Shown here piece by piece: positions 50,947-59,491 of a stretch of 64,000 bases of DNA. The position numbers were made by a program, and so were the translations under genes. A model generated the notes under the pieces. That model saw only the letters and a list, made by a program, of their open reading frames with translations. It made no database searches and had not been told where the DNA came from. Every line of letters begins with the position of its first letter. Position 1 is the first letter of the stretch. Where the stretch lies: assembly GCA_035277145.1 (NCBI GenBank), contig DATELA010000104.1, forward strand, positions 37,202 to 101,201, written 5' to 3'. This stretch comes from DASRAP01 sp035277145 (GTDB lineage: Bacteria > Gemmatimonadota > Gemmatimonadetes > Gemmatimonadales > Gemmatimonadaceae).

Positions 50947-52830
50947 ATGCGAACAACGCTCCTTCTCAGCGTGGCCGCGCTGGCGTCGCGCGCGGCCATC
51001 GCGCAGACCGCGCCGGCATTCGATCCATTCCCGAACGGCATCGCGAGCACGTACCAGTTCGACCTCGCGCGCAACTTCTTCGCGAACGATGAAGCGCTCT
51101 CGCGCGCGTCGCAGAGTGTGATCGATCGCGCGCGACGGCTCGACTCATTGAGGTCTCGCGCGACGGACGCTGCCGGTGTTTACGCCATGCTGGTCGCTGC
51201 GGATACCGTCGCGCTGGAAAGCGGAAAGATCTACGCATATCTGTCGCTGCGTCCGTCGATCGATACGCGCGATGCCACCGCGAATCAGGAATTCGGTCGC
51301 GTCGCCAATCTCGTCGAACCGGCGATGACTGAATCGCGACGCGTGCTGAGCAAACTGAGTGAAGCGCAGTTCAATGCATTTGCACAGCGCGAGCCCCGGT
51401 TGCGTCGCTACGCCTACGCCGTCGCGCGCGCGCGCGAAGACGCCGCGCATCGCCTCGACTCCGCCGCCGAGCGTGCGCTCGCTGCGGACGAAGGTCGCGC
51501 ATCAGCGTGGGGGCCCGCGCTGTTTCAGCGGATCAACGCCAGCATCGTGTACACGCCGATTCGTGCGCCGGAAGGCGAGCTCGATTTCCGCCGCAACCAA
51601 AGTCAGATCTGGAACCACGCCGAACGTTCCGTGCGCGAGGCCGGCTATCGCATGAATCAGGCTGGACTCGGTTCGCGACGCGATACGTTCGCGCTGATCA
51701 TGACGCGAACGGCCACCGAGCGGAACGCGACCGCGCGCCGGCGCAACTGGCCGGACTATCCGTCGCAAACGTACGCGGAGCGCTTGATTACGCCGGCGCA
51801 GGTGCGCACGCTGCTCAACCAACTCGCGACGCACGGCGAGCTCAACAAGCGATACGAACGCGCGCGCATCGCACAGATTCGGCGAGACTTTGGATACGAC
51901 TCTGTGCACATGTGGGACCTCGCCGCGCCGCCGCCGGGTCGCGCCGCGCCACGGCTCACAATTATCGAAGCGTCGCGGGAAATACTCGCGGCCGCCGAAC
52001 CGCTCGGCCCTGGATACGTGCGCGAGCTCGCCGCGCTTCTCGATCCCGCAAATGGACGGCTCGATCTCGTGCCGCGCGCGAATCGTGTGCAACGCCCCGG
52101 CTTCTCGACGGGATCGGTTGGATACCCGAGCGTTTTCTTTCAGGGCCGCTTCGAAGGATTCGTCGACGACATCGTGATTCTTGGTCACGAAGCCGGGCAC
52201 GCCGCGCAAAACATGTTGATGGACAGCGCCGGTGTGTTGCCACGGTATGCGAACGGGCCGGGCTATTTCACGGAGTCGTTCGCGGTGTTCAGTGAACTGG
52301 TCTTGCTCGATCATTTCTACCGCACGGCGCGCACGCCTGCAGAGAAGCGCTATTACCTCAGCAAATTGCTCGAGGACGCGCTCGGCGGATTTCGCAACGG
52401 ATACGAGTCGCTGGTTGAACTGCAAGTGTATGACAGCGCGTCGGCGGGCCGTCAATTGAGCGCGGATGGTATCGAGCAGCTCATGCAGCACACAGCGTCG
52501 CGGTACTCGGTGTGGTTTGGACCCGGCAGCGAGCGCACACTCGCATGGGTGCAGCCGCTGCAGTTCTACACGTGGCCGTTGTATCGCGTGAATTACGTGT
52601 ACGCAAACCTGCTCGCGTTGCAGTACTTCGATTTGTTGCGGCGCGATCCCGCTGGATTCCGCGCGAAGTACAACGCGCTGTTGCGGAACGGATACGACGC
52701 GACGCCCGATGAATTGCTGCAGCGATTCCTCAACGTGCAATTGTCCGACGCGACGGCTCTCACCGCCGGCGCTGCACGCGTAATCGAACCGTGGCTCCGC
52801 GAATGGGAGGCCGGCACCGCGCGCAAATAG
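50947..52830 (+). CDS. Secreted M3-family (oligopeptidase F-like) metallopeptidase
   Basis: A 627-residue protein with signal peptide SVAALASRAAIAQT. The helical body ends in a zinc site HEAGH at 414-418 (VILGHEAGHAAQNML), with a downstream Glu in GYFTESFAVFSELVLLDHF at ~440 as third ligand. The usual M3 motif is H-E-x-G-H plus a Glu ~25 residues on, and this fits. M3 enzymes cut short peptides; a secreted form would clear peptides in the periplasm. The start at 50947 begins the signal peptide; a longer frame from 50746 overlaps the upstream gene. Confidence 0.85.
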   Translation: MRTTLLLSVAALASRAAIAQTAPAFDPFPNGIASTYQFDLARNFFANDEALSRASQSVIDRARRLDSLRSRATDAAGVYAMLVAADTVALESGKIYAYLSLRPSIDTRDATANQEFGRVANLVEPAMTESRRVLSKLSEAQFNAFAQREPRLRRYAYAVARAREDAAHRLDSAAERALAADEGRASAWGPALFQRINASIVYTPIRAPEGELDFRRNQSQIWNHAERSVREAGYRMNQAGLGSRRDTFALIMTRTATERNATARRRNWPDYPSQTYAERLITPAQVRTLLNQLATHGELNKRYERARIAQIRRDFGYDSVHMWDLAAPPPGRAAPRLTIIEASREILAAAEPLGPGYVRELAALLDPANGRLDLVPRANRVQRPGFSTGSVGYPSVFFQGRFEGFVDDIVILGHEAGHAAQNMLMDSAGVLPRYANGPGYFTESFAVFSELVLLDHFYRTARTPAEKRYYLSKLLEDALGGFRNGYESLVELQVYDSASAGRQLSADGIEQLMQHTASRYSVWFGPGSERTLAWVQPLQFYTWPLYRVNYVYANLLALQYFDLLRRDPAGFRAKYNALLRNGYDATPDELLQRFLNVQLSDATALTAGAARVIEPWLREWEAGTARK

Positions 52831-52866
52831 CTCGCGCCTCGGCGGAGCGTCGCGAGCGGAGCGCTT

Positions 52867-52948
52867 GGGACGGTCCGCGGAAACCGGTGTAGCAACTCGC
52901 GTCACCACGAAACGTCCCAGTGCTCAGACGTTTCCGCGGGACCGTCCC
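52867..52948. repeat. Large inverted repeat between convergent genes
   Basis: Arms GGGACGGTCCGCGGAAAC (52867-52884) and GTTTCCGCGGGACCGTCCC (52930-52948) match except for one extra base. Symmetry continues less perfectly outward (GCGGAGCGC with GCGCACTCCGC). It lies between the ends of the M3 peptidase gene and the 53008 gene. Probably a two-way transcription end or structural element. Confidence 0.8.
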
Positions 52949-53007
52949 TGCGCACTCCGCGCGATGCTCGCTTCGCTCGTCCAGCCCGAGCGCGAAGCGA
53001 TGAACGG

Positions 53008-54831
53008 TTATGCGCCGCCGATGCCTGGGATGCGGACAAGCTCGCGAAGCTTTGCCTCGAGCGCGGTTTTTTGCTCGGCGAGCTTTGCGCGCTCGCCGGC
53101 GACGCGCTGCTCGGCCTCGCGCTTCACGACGTCCGCTTGTGCGCGCGCTTCGGCGACCTTGGACTCGACGAGTTCGTCGACCTTCGCGCGCACCTGCGCT
53201 TCTGCTTTGCGCACTTCATCGCCGAGTTGATCGCGCAGCGCGTTCGAGATCACGTTGGCGATGTTGGTCTTGATGCCAAGCGCCGGCTTGGTGAGTTCGC
53301 CACGGAAATCGGCTTCGATCTCGACGGAATCAATCCGACTGATTGCGCGCCACACCGCGTCTTCGATGATGCGTCCGGCTTGCGATGTCGCGCGCGTGGA
53401 TGACGAGTCGCGCGTCCACTTCACACCGCGCGCACGCCACAACCATTTGCCGTCGAGTCCGCCACCGTTGCGCACCAGCTTCAAATCGGAGAAGCCGTTG
53501 CCAAGCGAAAGGGTCGCGCCAAGCCCAGCGAGGTTCATGGTTGGCAGCGTAAGCCCGGTCATTTGCGCGGCAACGCTGTCGCGAACCGGCTCCGCGCGGT
53601 GATCGAGCATTCCGCCAACGCGCACGTCCGATGGACCTGAGCGGCCTTCAGATCGCGCGAGCGCGAATGTCGTCGGTGCACCATAGACAGCGGGCTGCGT
53701 CGTGACACCGTTGAGGCGCGCTACGTACTCGCCGGCCGCCGCGCCTTCGCCGCCGATGGCCATCGACAACTCCGCGACGCGCATCAGGAAATCCGGATAC
53801 GTCGCGTTGCGCGCGAAATGCACGTTGGTACCGGCCATGCGCGCGCGCTTGGGACCCGCGCTGAGTTGTCGCTTGATGCCCGGCGGTACGTACTTCTCCG
53901 CCATTTGCACCCAGTACATGAGCTCGCCGACTTTCGACGAAATCACGTCGCTGAAAAGCTGCGGCCCGAGCGACGGTACATCGAGCGACGGCAACTTGAG
54001 CAACGATCGCGCGTACGCGTAGTCTTGAGTGCGCGCCGCGGGAATCGCGGCGAGCCGTTGCGTAAGGCCGCCCGCAGTCGCGCGCGTCGTCGAATCGAAC
54101 TTTTTCAGGCGATCGTCGAGCTGATTGAGATTGGCGATCGTTCGTCGCAAATCAGTGACCGCGGTGCGTACGCCGGTCAGACCGAGCGTGCGCAAATTCG
54201 CGCCGCGCAATCGCGTCGCGAGAGCCTGCGCAGAATCAATTGCGGGACGCGGATCGAGCGCGTTGAGATCCGCGACGAGCTTTGTGCGCGCGGTATCCGT
54301 GAACGCGACCGCGTGACGGGCTTCGCGTAGCGTTGCGAGACTGTCCGCCGCGATGGCCGACACGTTCACCGCCTGCGTCAGTGTGCTCAACGACAGCGCG
54401 GGTACTTTCACCTGCGACTTCCACTGACTCACGATGCTGCGTGCTTCCGTCGACGCTTCGCTCGGCTTTGCAATCGCGCCCGACGTCACACGCGCGGTAC
54501 CGAAGCGCAGCCCGCGCACGGCAACCGTGTCGAGCAGAACTTTCTTCTCGAGCAACGGCATGACGCGCAGATCGACCTGAATCTCCTGCGCTTCGAACAT
54601 GTTTTTCATCGGACTCGACGGATCCGTCACCGCGAGCCCGCGCAGCGCGATGCTGCCATCGCTGATGTCGAGATCTGCTTCACGCAAATCCACCTTTGCA
54701 CCAACGAGCTCAGTCCCCGCGGACTCGACGCCATCGCGAATGGCGCCGTCGGCAAATACGAGGAATCCGAGCGACAACAAGCCAAGCACAACGGAGAGCG
54801 GGAGCAGCGCCTTCCAGCGGATGTACTTCAT
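53008..54831 (-). CDS. TIGR03545-like AsmA-type envelope protein
   Basis: A 607-residue protein with one N-terminal membrane helix (WKALLPLSVVLGLLSLGFLV). An AsmA-like start follows (AGTELVGAKVDLREADLDIS, then GSIALRGLAVTDPSSPMKNM), then helical middle and C-terminal parts. The last ~90 residues are a long charged helix rich in Ala/Glu/Lys/Arg (VREAEQ-type), likely coiled coil. It matches the layout of the uncharacterised family TIGR03545, whose genes sit next to TIGR03546 genes as here. The start at 54831 overlaps the stop of the partner gene (ATGA). Possible role in lipid or envelope transport, by analogy with AsmA proteins only. Confidence 0.78.
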   Translation of the reverse strand: MKYIRWKALLPLSVVLGLLSLGFLVFADGAIRDGVESAGTELVGAKVDLREADLDISDGSIALRGLAVTDPSSPMKNMFEAQEIQVDLRVMPLLEKKVLLDTVAVRGLRFGTARVTSGAIAKPSEASTEARSIVSQWKSQVKVPALSLSTLTQAVNVSAIAADSLATLREARHAVAFTDTARTKLVADLNALDPRPAIDSAQALATRLRGANLRTLGLTGVRTAVTDLRRTIANLNQLDDRLKKFDSTTRATAGGLTQRLAAIPAARTQDYAYARSLLKLPSLDVPSLGPQLFSDVISSKVGELMYWVQMAEKYVPPGIKRQLSAGPKRARMAGTNVHFARNATYPDFLMRVAELSMAIGGEGAAAGEYVARLNGVTTQPAVYGAPTTFALARSEGRSGPSDVRVGGMLDHRAEPVRDSVAAQMTGLTLPTMNLAGLGATLSLGNGFSDLKLVRNGGGLDGKWLWRARGVKWTRDSSSTRATSQAGRIIEDAVWRAISRIDSVEIEADFRGELTKPALGIKTNIANVISNALRDQLGDEVRKAEAQVRAKVDELVESKVAEARAQADVVKREAEQRVAGERAKLAEQKTALEAKLRELVRIPGIGGA

Positions 54832-55340
54832 GGGCGGAAGGTCTCGTAGACCTGCCACAACTTGGAGGCCTTGATCGCCTGGAAGAACTTCACCTTCTGC
54901 AGCCGCGCGTACACGTCAGCGCGATACCGCGCCACGAGCCATCGGAACAGGAAGAACGCCGGCACGATCGACACCAACCAGAACACGAGGCTGCCGAGCA
55001 CAATGCTGTTGTTGAAGCGGCCGAGTGAAATGATGGGCGTGTTGACGATCCATACGAACAACGGCGTCAGCGATTCGTTCGTGAGCAGCGCCATGCCGAT
55101 GCTGTGGAACACTGGATCGAGCGCGAAGCCGAGCGGAATCGCGACCGCCCAGCCGAGCATGACACCGGGGAACGACACCGTGGTGAGCATCGCAATCGCG
55201 AGGACGACGATGTTATGGAGGCTCATGAGTGGCGTAAGGCCGAACGCCATTCCAATCGCCATGCCGAGCGCGATTTCTCCCGGCCCACCTTTGGAGTTGA
55301 GCGCTTTGATCAGCGTCTGCAGGAATTTGAGCAGCAGCAT
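54828..55340 (-). CDS. TIGR03546-like membrane protein (DUF2062-like)
   Basis: A 170-residue membrane protein. The N-terminus reads FLQTLIKALNSKGGPGEIAL, then GMAIGMAFGLTPLMSLHNIV, the pattern 'G..P..iA.g.a.G...G..P' seen in DUF2062 and TIGR03546 proteins. There are three to four helices, and the C-terminal tail is basic. It forms a conserved two-gene unit with the AsmA-like gene. The start at 55340 is chosen; the frame upstream to 55460 runs through a low-complexity repeat and is not coding. Confidence 0.82.
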   Translation of the reverse strand: MLLLKFLQTLIKALNSKGGPGEIALGMAIGMAFGLTPLMSLHNIVVLAIAMLTTVSFPGVMLGWAVAIPLGFALDPVFHSIGMALLTNESLTPLFVWIVNTPIISLGRFNNSIVLGSLVFWLVSIVPAFFLFRWLVARYRADVYARLQKVKFFQAIKASKLWQVYETFRP

Positions 55341-55386
55341 GGACCTAAGATAGCCGGAACCGAAAGGATCGAGGAGCGAACCTGAG

Positions 55387-55416
55387 GATCGAGGAGCGAG
55401 TTTGAGGATCGAGTGA
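55387..55416. repeat. 30-bp direct repeat, upstream copy
   Basis: Matches 28 of 30 bases with 56029-56058 in the same orientation. It lies in a 206-bp gap of GAGGATCGAG-type low-complexity sequence before the small secreted protein gene. Confidence 0.85.
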
Positions 55417-55546
55417 TCGAGTACGAGGACCGAGGGCATGTAAGGTTGAGTACGGCGCACTCGTTCTTACTGGTGTCCAACGACCGTACCTCGGGAGCTA
55501 CCTCGTCACATCTCTCCTCGCCCCGCGTCGCCAACCCGTCATCACA

Positions 55547-56020
55547 ATGCGAATCCAGTCCGCTGTGCTCGGCGCTCTGCTCTCACTCGCACCAGCATTC
55601 TCCGCCGCGCAGAGCACACGCCAAAGCATCACCATCGCGCAATTCAAAAAGCTGACTTGGTTCGTCGGCTCGTGGCGGGGGAGCGGCGGGAACTATCCGT
55701 CGTTCTTCGAGGAATACCGGCTCGTCAACGATTCGACCGTCGCGATGCGGTCGCTCTCCGATTCCACGTTCCGGACGCCGACGGATTCGTCATTCATTGA
55801 ATTGCGCAACGGGCGGATCACGAGCCGCGGTGGTGGCGGCGTGTTCTCCGACGCGGTGGCGGTCACAGACACGAGCGTTCGCTTCATGCGTCGCGGCGCA
55901 ACCACCGGCGGATGGACATTCACGCGTGTGAACGCGGATCAGTGGGTCGCCACGATTCACGCCGCGAATCCGGGCGGACGCGAAACGGTTTACGTGATGC
56001 GGCGAGTCAGGAAACCGTAA
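55547..56020 (+). CDS. Secreted DUF6265-like protein
   Basis: A 157-residue protein with signal peptide ALLSLAPAFSAAQ. The body begins LTWFVGSWRGSGGNYPSFFE, the 'W..G.W.g' start of lipocalin-like DUF6265-type proteins, and ends GGRETVYVMRRVRKP. It is a small beta-barrel, probably periplasmic, of unknown function. Near-identical 30-bp direct repeats flank it on both sides, about 640 bp apart. Confidence 0.7.
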   Translation: MRIQSAVLGALLSLAPAFSAAQSTRQSITIAQFKKLTWFVGSWRGSGGNYPSFFEEYRLVNDSTVAMRSLSDSTFRTPTDSSFIELRNGRITSRGGGGVFSDAVAVTDTSVRFMRRGATTGGWTFTRVNADQWVATIHAANPGGRETVYVMRRVRKP

Positions 56021-56028
56021 CTGCCAAG

Positions 56029-56058
56029 GATCGAGGATCGAGTTTGAGGAACGAGTGA
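56029..56058. repeat. 30-bp direct repeat, downstream copy
   Basis: Same sequence as 55387-55416 except two bases, 9 bp after the stop of the DUF6265-like gene. The following ~150 bp (to 56185) is a further low-complexity stretch, partly the reverse complement (CTCGCTTCTCGGTTCTCGC). No gene seen there. Confidence 0.85.
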
Positions 56059-56220
56059 AATAGGGGAAGGAGAAGGGAGCTGACAGGATGAGGGGACGCT
56101 TCTTCCCTCCATTCCTCCGTGCTTCGTCCTCGACCACTTGATCCTCGCTTCTCGGTTCTCGCTTTTCGCTCCTCGCTCCTTCGTTGTTGACCCCGCCCGT
56201 GCCGCGTGCCATCGTCTGCC

Positions 56221-57378
56221 ATGCACCGATCCATGCTCGCGGCGCTGGCGTTCGCATTCGCTACGCAGCAGGCCGCTGGTCAGAACGCGCCCTTCCCCGT
56301 TCACGACGCCAAGCCCGTCATTACGCGCGGGCCGTTTCTCATTGATCCGTCTGAAACCGGCGTCACCATCGTCTGGACGACGGACGCGCCCAGTCATTCG
56401 GAAGTGCGGTACGGAACTGGGACGATGCTCGACAAGAAAGCAGAGTCGGTCCACCACGGACTGATCGACATCGGCACGTTGCATGTCATTCGCGTTACGG
56501 GACTCACGCCCGGACGCACGTACAACTATCAGATTGCATCGACGCGCGTCGTACGAATGAAAGCGTACTGGCCCGAAAAAGGCCTCGAGACCGCGAGCCC
56601 GGTGCGCACGTTTACGACGCTCGATCGCGCGCGGCCGCAGGTGCGGTTCGCCAGCATCAGCGATACGCACGAGAGTGTGCCGCGGATCGATTCGCTCATG
56701 CGCGCCATCGACTGGAACGCCACCGATTTCCTCGTGCACACCGGCGACGCGTTCGATTGGCTCGATAACGAAGAACAACTCTTCGTGAAATGGCTCGACC
56801 CTGTCGGCAAAGGCCTCGCGAGCACCAAGGCGATGATGTACGCGCGCGGCAACCATGAATTGCGTGGTCCGTTCGCGCGCGACCTGCCGCGTTACGTCCC
56901 CGTGGATGAAGGACGTTTTTACTACGCGCGCGATCACGGCCCCGTACACATGCTCGTGCTCGACAGCGGCGAAGACAAACCCGACAGCACCAACGTCTAC
57001 GCGCGGCTGAATCGCAGCGAACCGTACCTCGCGGCGCAATTGGACTGGCTCGCGACCCACATGCGCACGGATCGACGCGCAACCGATGCGCCGTTCCGCG
57101 CGGTACTCGTGCACCAACCCGAGTGGGGCTCGATGCCCGACGGTCGCGCAAAGTGGCGTAACGCGCTCAACGCTGCCGGCATCGATCTCGTGCTCGCGGG
57201 ACACCAGCATCGTTTCTCGCGCAAGGGTCCGACGGATTCCACCCAGTACACCACTGTCGTCGTCGGCCAGGGCAACTACGCGAACGTCACCGCGACAAAC
57301 ACAGCACTCACCGTCGTCGTTCGTTCCGCAACGAACGCGGTCGTCGATTCCGTGACGATCGCGCGACGCCGCAAATAG
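56221..57378 (+). CDS. Secreted calcineurin-like phosphoesterase with N-terminal Fn3-like domain
   Basis: A 385-residue protein with signal peptide AALAFAFATQQAAGQN. Residues ~35-120 form the fibronectin-like purple-acid-phosphatase front domain (TGVTIVWTTDAPSHSEVRYG). The metallophosphoesterase domain follows: FASISDTHESV with D-x-H, VHTGDAFDW with G-D, ARGNHELRG with G-N-H-E, and LAGHQHRFS with G-H-x-H. All metal ligands are visible. It should hydrolyse phosphate esters or diesters outside the cytoplasm. The symporter gene follows after 10 bp on the same strand. ATG 56221 is preferred over a GTG at 56206. Confidence 0.88.
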   Translation: MHRSMLAALAFAFATQQAAGQNAPFPVHDAKPVITRGPFLIDPSETGVTIVWTTDAPSHSEVRYGTGTMLDKKAESVHHGLIDIGTLHVIRVTGLTPGRTYNYQIASTRVVRMKAYWPEKGLETASPVRTFTTLDRARPQVRFASISDTHESVPRIDSLMRAIDWNATDFLVHTGDAFDWLDNEEQLFVKWLDPVGKGLASTKAMMYARGNHELRGPFARDLPRYVPVDEGRFYYARDHGPVHMLVLDSGEDKPDSTNVYARLNRSEPYLAAQLDWLATHMRTDRRATDAPFRAVLVHQPEWGSMPDGRAKWRNALNAAGIDLVLAGHQHRFSRKGPTDSTQYTTVVVGQGNYANVTATNTALTVVVRSATNAVVDSVTIARRRK

Positions 57379-57388
57379 AGGCGACTCC

Positions 57389-59155
57389 ATGAACGTCACA
57401 ACGCTCGACTGGGTGATCGTCGTTCTCTCGATCGCCGTTTCGTTCGTGCCCGCGATCGTACTCGCAAAGCGCGCCGGTACGAGCACCGCCGAGTTTTTTA
57501 CGTCGGGACGGTCGGCGCCATGGTGGCTGATCGGCGTCTCGATGGTCGCGACGACATTCTCGACCGACACACCCAATCTCGTCACCGACCTCGTTCGGCA
57601 GAAAGGCGTCGCCAACAACTGGCAGTGGTGGGCGTTCCTGCTCACCGGCATGGCCACGGTGTTTTTCTATGCGCGGTTGTGGCGACGATCGGGCGTGCTC
57701 ACCGACCTCGAGTTCTACGAACTGCGGTACTCGGGCACATCCGCGCGTTTTGTGCGCGGCTTCCGCGCCATCTATCTCGGCCTTGCGTTCAACTGCCTGA
57801 TCATGGCGTCGGTGAACCTTGCTGCCGTCAAAATCGCGAACGTCGTACTCGGCTGGCCGATGACGCAGACGCTGCTCGTGTGTGCGTTGCTCAATGTCGC
57901 GTTTGCGGCCACGTCCGGTTTGTGGGGCGTACTCGTTACCGATTTCATTCAGTTCGGCATCGCGATGACGGGCTCCGTTGCGGCCGCGTATTACGCGCTC
58001 AAACAACCTGAAGTGGGCGGGCTCTCGCAGCTCATCGCGAAGACTGATCCTGCAATGCTCGCGATGGTCCCGGATTTCAGTGATTGGGGACTCACGATCA
58101 CGCTGCTCATCATTCCGTTGACGGTTCAGTGGTGGGCCGTGTGGTATCCCGGTGCCGAACCCGGTGGTGGCAGCTACATCGCGCAACGCATGCTCGCGGC
58201 CCGATCGGAACGCGACGCCGTGTGGGGCACGATGTTCTTCAACTTCGCGCACTACGCGTTGCGCCCGTGGCCATGGATCATCGTCGCGCTCGCGTCGATG
58301 ATCGTGTATCCGCAAGTGAGCGACATCGCAACGGCGTTACCGCACGTCGACCCCGCACTCGTGAAGCACGACCTCGCGTATTCCGCGATGCTGCGATTTC
58401 TGCCCGCCGGATTCATGGGCCTGATGATCGCGGGACTGCTCGCCGCGTACGTCTCGACGATGTCGACGCACCTCAACTGGGGCACATCGTATCTCGTCCA
58501 CGATTTTTACCGCGGCTTCATCAAGCGGGGCGAGACTGAACGACATTACGTGGCGGTTGGACGCGTGGTCACGGCCCTGTTGATGGTTGCCGCCGCGGCG
58601 GTGACGTACGTGCTCGACTCGGCCGCTGACACGTTCAATCTCGTCATGTCGATTGGTGCGGGTACGGGCCTGATTTATCTCGTACGATGGTTCTGGTGGC
58701 GTGTGAATGCCACGAGTGAAATCGCGGCGATGGTGAGTTCATTCGTCGTTGCCGTTGGCTTTTTTGTTGCGCGCAAGCTCGGCGCAGATATCGCGCCGCA
58801 CGTGTCACTCATCGCCACGGTCATCGCGACGACGCTTGTATGGGGGATTGCCGCGTTCGCCGGCCCGGCGACCGATCGTGCGACGCTCGTCGCTTTCTAT
58901 AAACTCGTGCGACCAGCGGGACCGGGTTGGCGCGATGTTCGCAGGGAATCAGGCGTCAGCGCTGCGCCCGACTCGATCGCGCATTCGCTCGCGGGATGGG
59001 TCGCGGGGTGCGCGTTCGTGTATGCGGCGCTATTTGGCACCGGCAGCTTCATCTATGGAAAAACGCCGCAGGCGATCATGTGGAGCGTCGTGTTTGTCGC
59101 GAGCGGCGGAGTGCTGATGTGGGTGCTCTCGCGACGCACAACCGGCAGCGAATAA
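57389..59155 (+). CDS. Sodium:solute symporter (SSS family)
   Basis: A 588-residue inner-membrane protein with about fourteen helices. SSS landmarks: AEFFTSGRSAPWWLIGVSMV at ~34-53, then TDFIQFGIAMTGSVAAAYYA at ~185-204, then GGGSYIAQRMLAARSERDAV and GLMIAGLLAAYVSTMSTHLN, the last being the conserved TM8-9 sodium-site region. It imports an organic solute with Na+. The substrate is not predictable, but it is next to a secreted phosphoesterase and near a GH109-like sugar enzyme, so a sugar or sugar acid is possible. A terminator follows. Confidence 0.9.
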   Translation: MNVTTLDWVIVVLSIAVSFVPAIVLAKRAGTSTAEFFTSGRSAPWWLIGVSMVATTFSTDTPNLVTDLVRQKGVANNWQWWAFLLTGMATVFFYARLWRRSGVLTDLEFYELRYSGTSARFVRGFRAIYLGLAFNCLIMASVNLAAVKIANVVLGWPMTQTLLVCALLNVAFAATSGLWGVLVTDFIQFGIAMTGSVAAAYYALKQPEVGGLSQLIAKTDPAMLAMVPDFSDWGLTITLLIIPLTVQWWAVWYPGAEPGGGSYIAQRMLAARSERDAVWGTMFFNFAHYALRPWPWIIVALASMIVYPQVSDIATALPHVDPALVKHDLAYSAMLRFLPAGFMGLMIAGLLAAYVSTMSTHLNWGTSYLVHDFYRGFIKRGETERHYVAVGRVVTALLMVAAAAVTYVLDSAADTFNLVMSIGAGTGLIYLVRWFWWRVNATSEIAAMVSSFVVAVGFFVARKLGADIAPHVSLIATVIATTLVWGIAAFAGPATDRATLVAFYKLVRPAGPGWRDVRRESGVSAAPDSIAHSLAGWVAGCAFVYAALFGTGSFIYGKTPQAIMWSVVFVASGGVLMWVLSRRTTGSE

Positions 59156-59169
59156 CGCACCGAAGCACG

Positions 59170-59225
59170 CGCGCAGCGCCGCGAGACCGCAACGATATGG
59201 CGCTGCGCGGTCGGGCACTTTTTTT
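59170..59225 (+). terminator. Terminator after the symporter gene
   Basis: Perfect 11-bp stem CGCGCAGCGCC / GGCGCTGCGCG, with an alternative GACCGC/GCGGTC stem inside, and a run of seven T 9 bp later. It separates the symporter from the lasso-type precursor. Confidence 0.75.
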
Positions 59226-59293
59226 GCGACGGTATTCCTGCGATCACGGAGCACGCAATGTGCTCTATCTCACCTTTCACAGTGAGCGCAGTC

Positions 59294-59434
59294 ATGTACC
59301 AGAAACCAGAGCTCCAGCCGTTCGGAACGTTTCGCCAGTTGACCCAGGTTGGGTTCAATGCAGCGAGCGACGGCTTGCTGACCCTTGGTCAGGGCAGCGG
59401 CGATACCGGTGGCGACGGTCCGTCCACGTCGTAA
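59294..59434 (+). CDS. Lasso-type RiPP precursor peptide
   Basis: A 46-residue ORF missed by length-limited gene callers. The leader reads MYQKPELQPFGTFRQLTQ and contains the lasso leader motif Y-x2-P-x-L-x3-G-x-F-x3-T (Tyr2, Pro5, Leu7, Gly11, Phe13, Thr17), which the RRE protein (B1) recognises. With Thr17 at position -2, the core begins at Val19, and Asp26 is residue 8, the right spacing for a macrolactam with the N-terminus. The tail (~27-46) is Gly/Ser/Thr-rich and long for a lasso peptide. The right-edge gene at 63376 encodes a cyclase-like protein. Other tailoring genes would be beyond the window. No strong RBS seen. Confidence 0.82.
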   Translation: MYQKPELQPFGTFRQLTQVGFNAASDGLLTLGQGSGDTGGDGPSTS

Positions 59435-59491
59435 CGGCTCGGCGAGTTCGCACCACGCTTGAATACCCGGCGTGGTGCGAACGCTCGTCGC

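Noticed and set aside
51502..52908. A 468-residue minus-strand open frame
   Set aside because: Antisense to the M3-family peptidase with its HEAGH site.
55990..57657. A 555-residue minus-strand open frame
   Set aside because: Antisense to the phosphoesterase gene with all metal motifs intact; no motif in the antisense frame.
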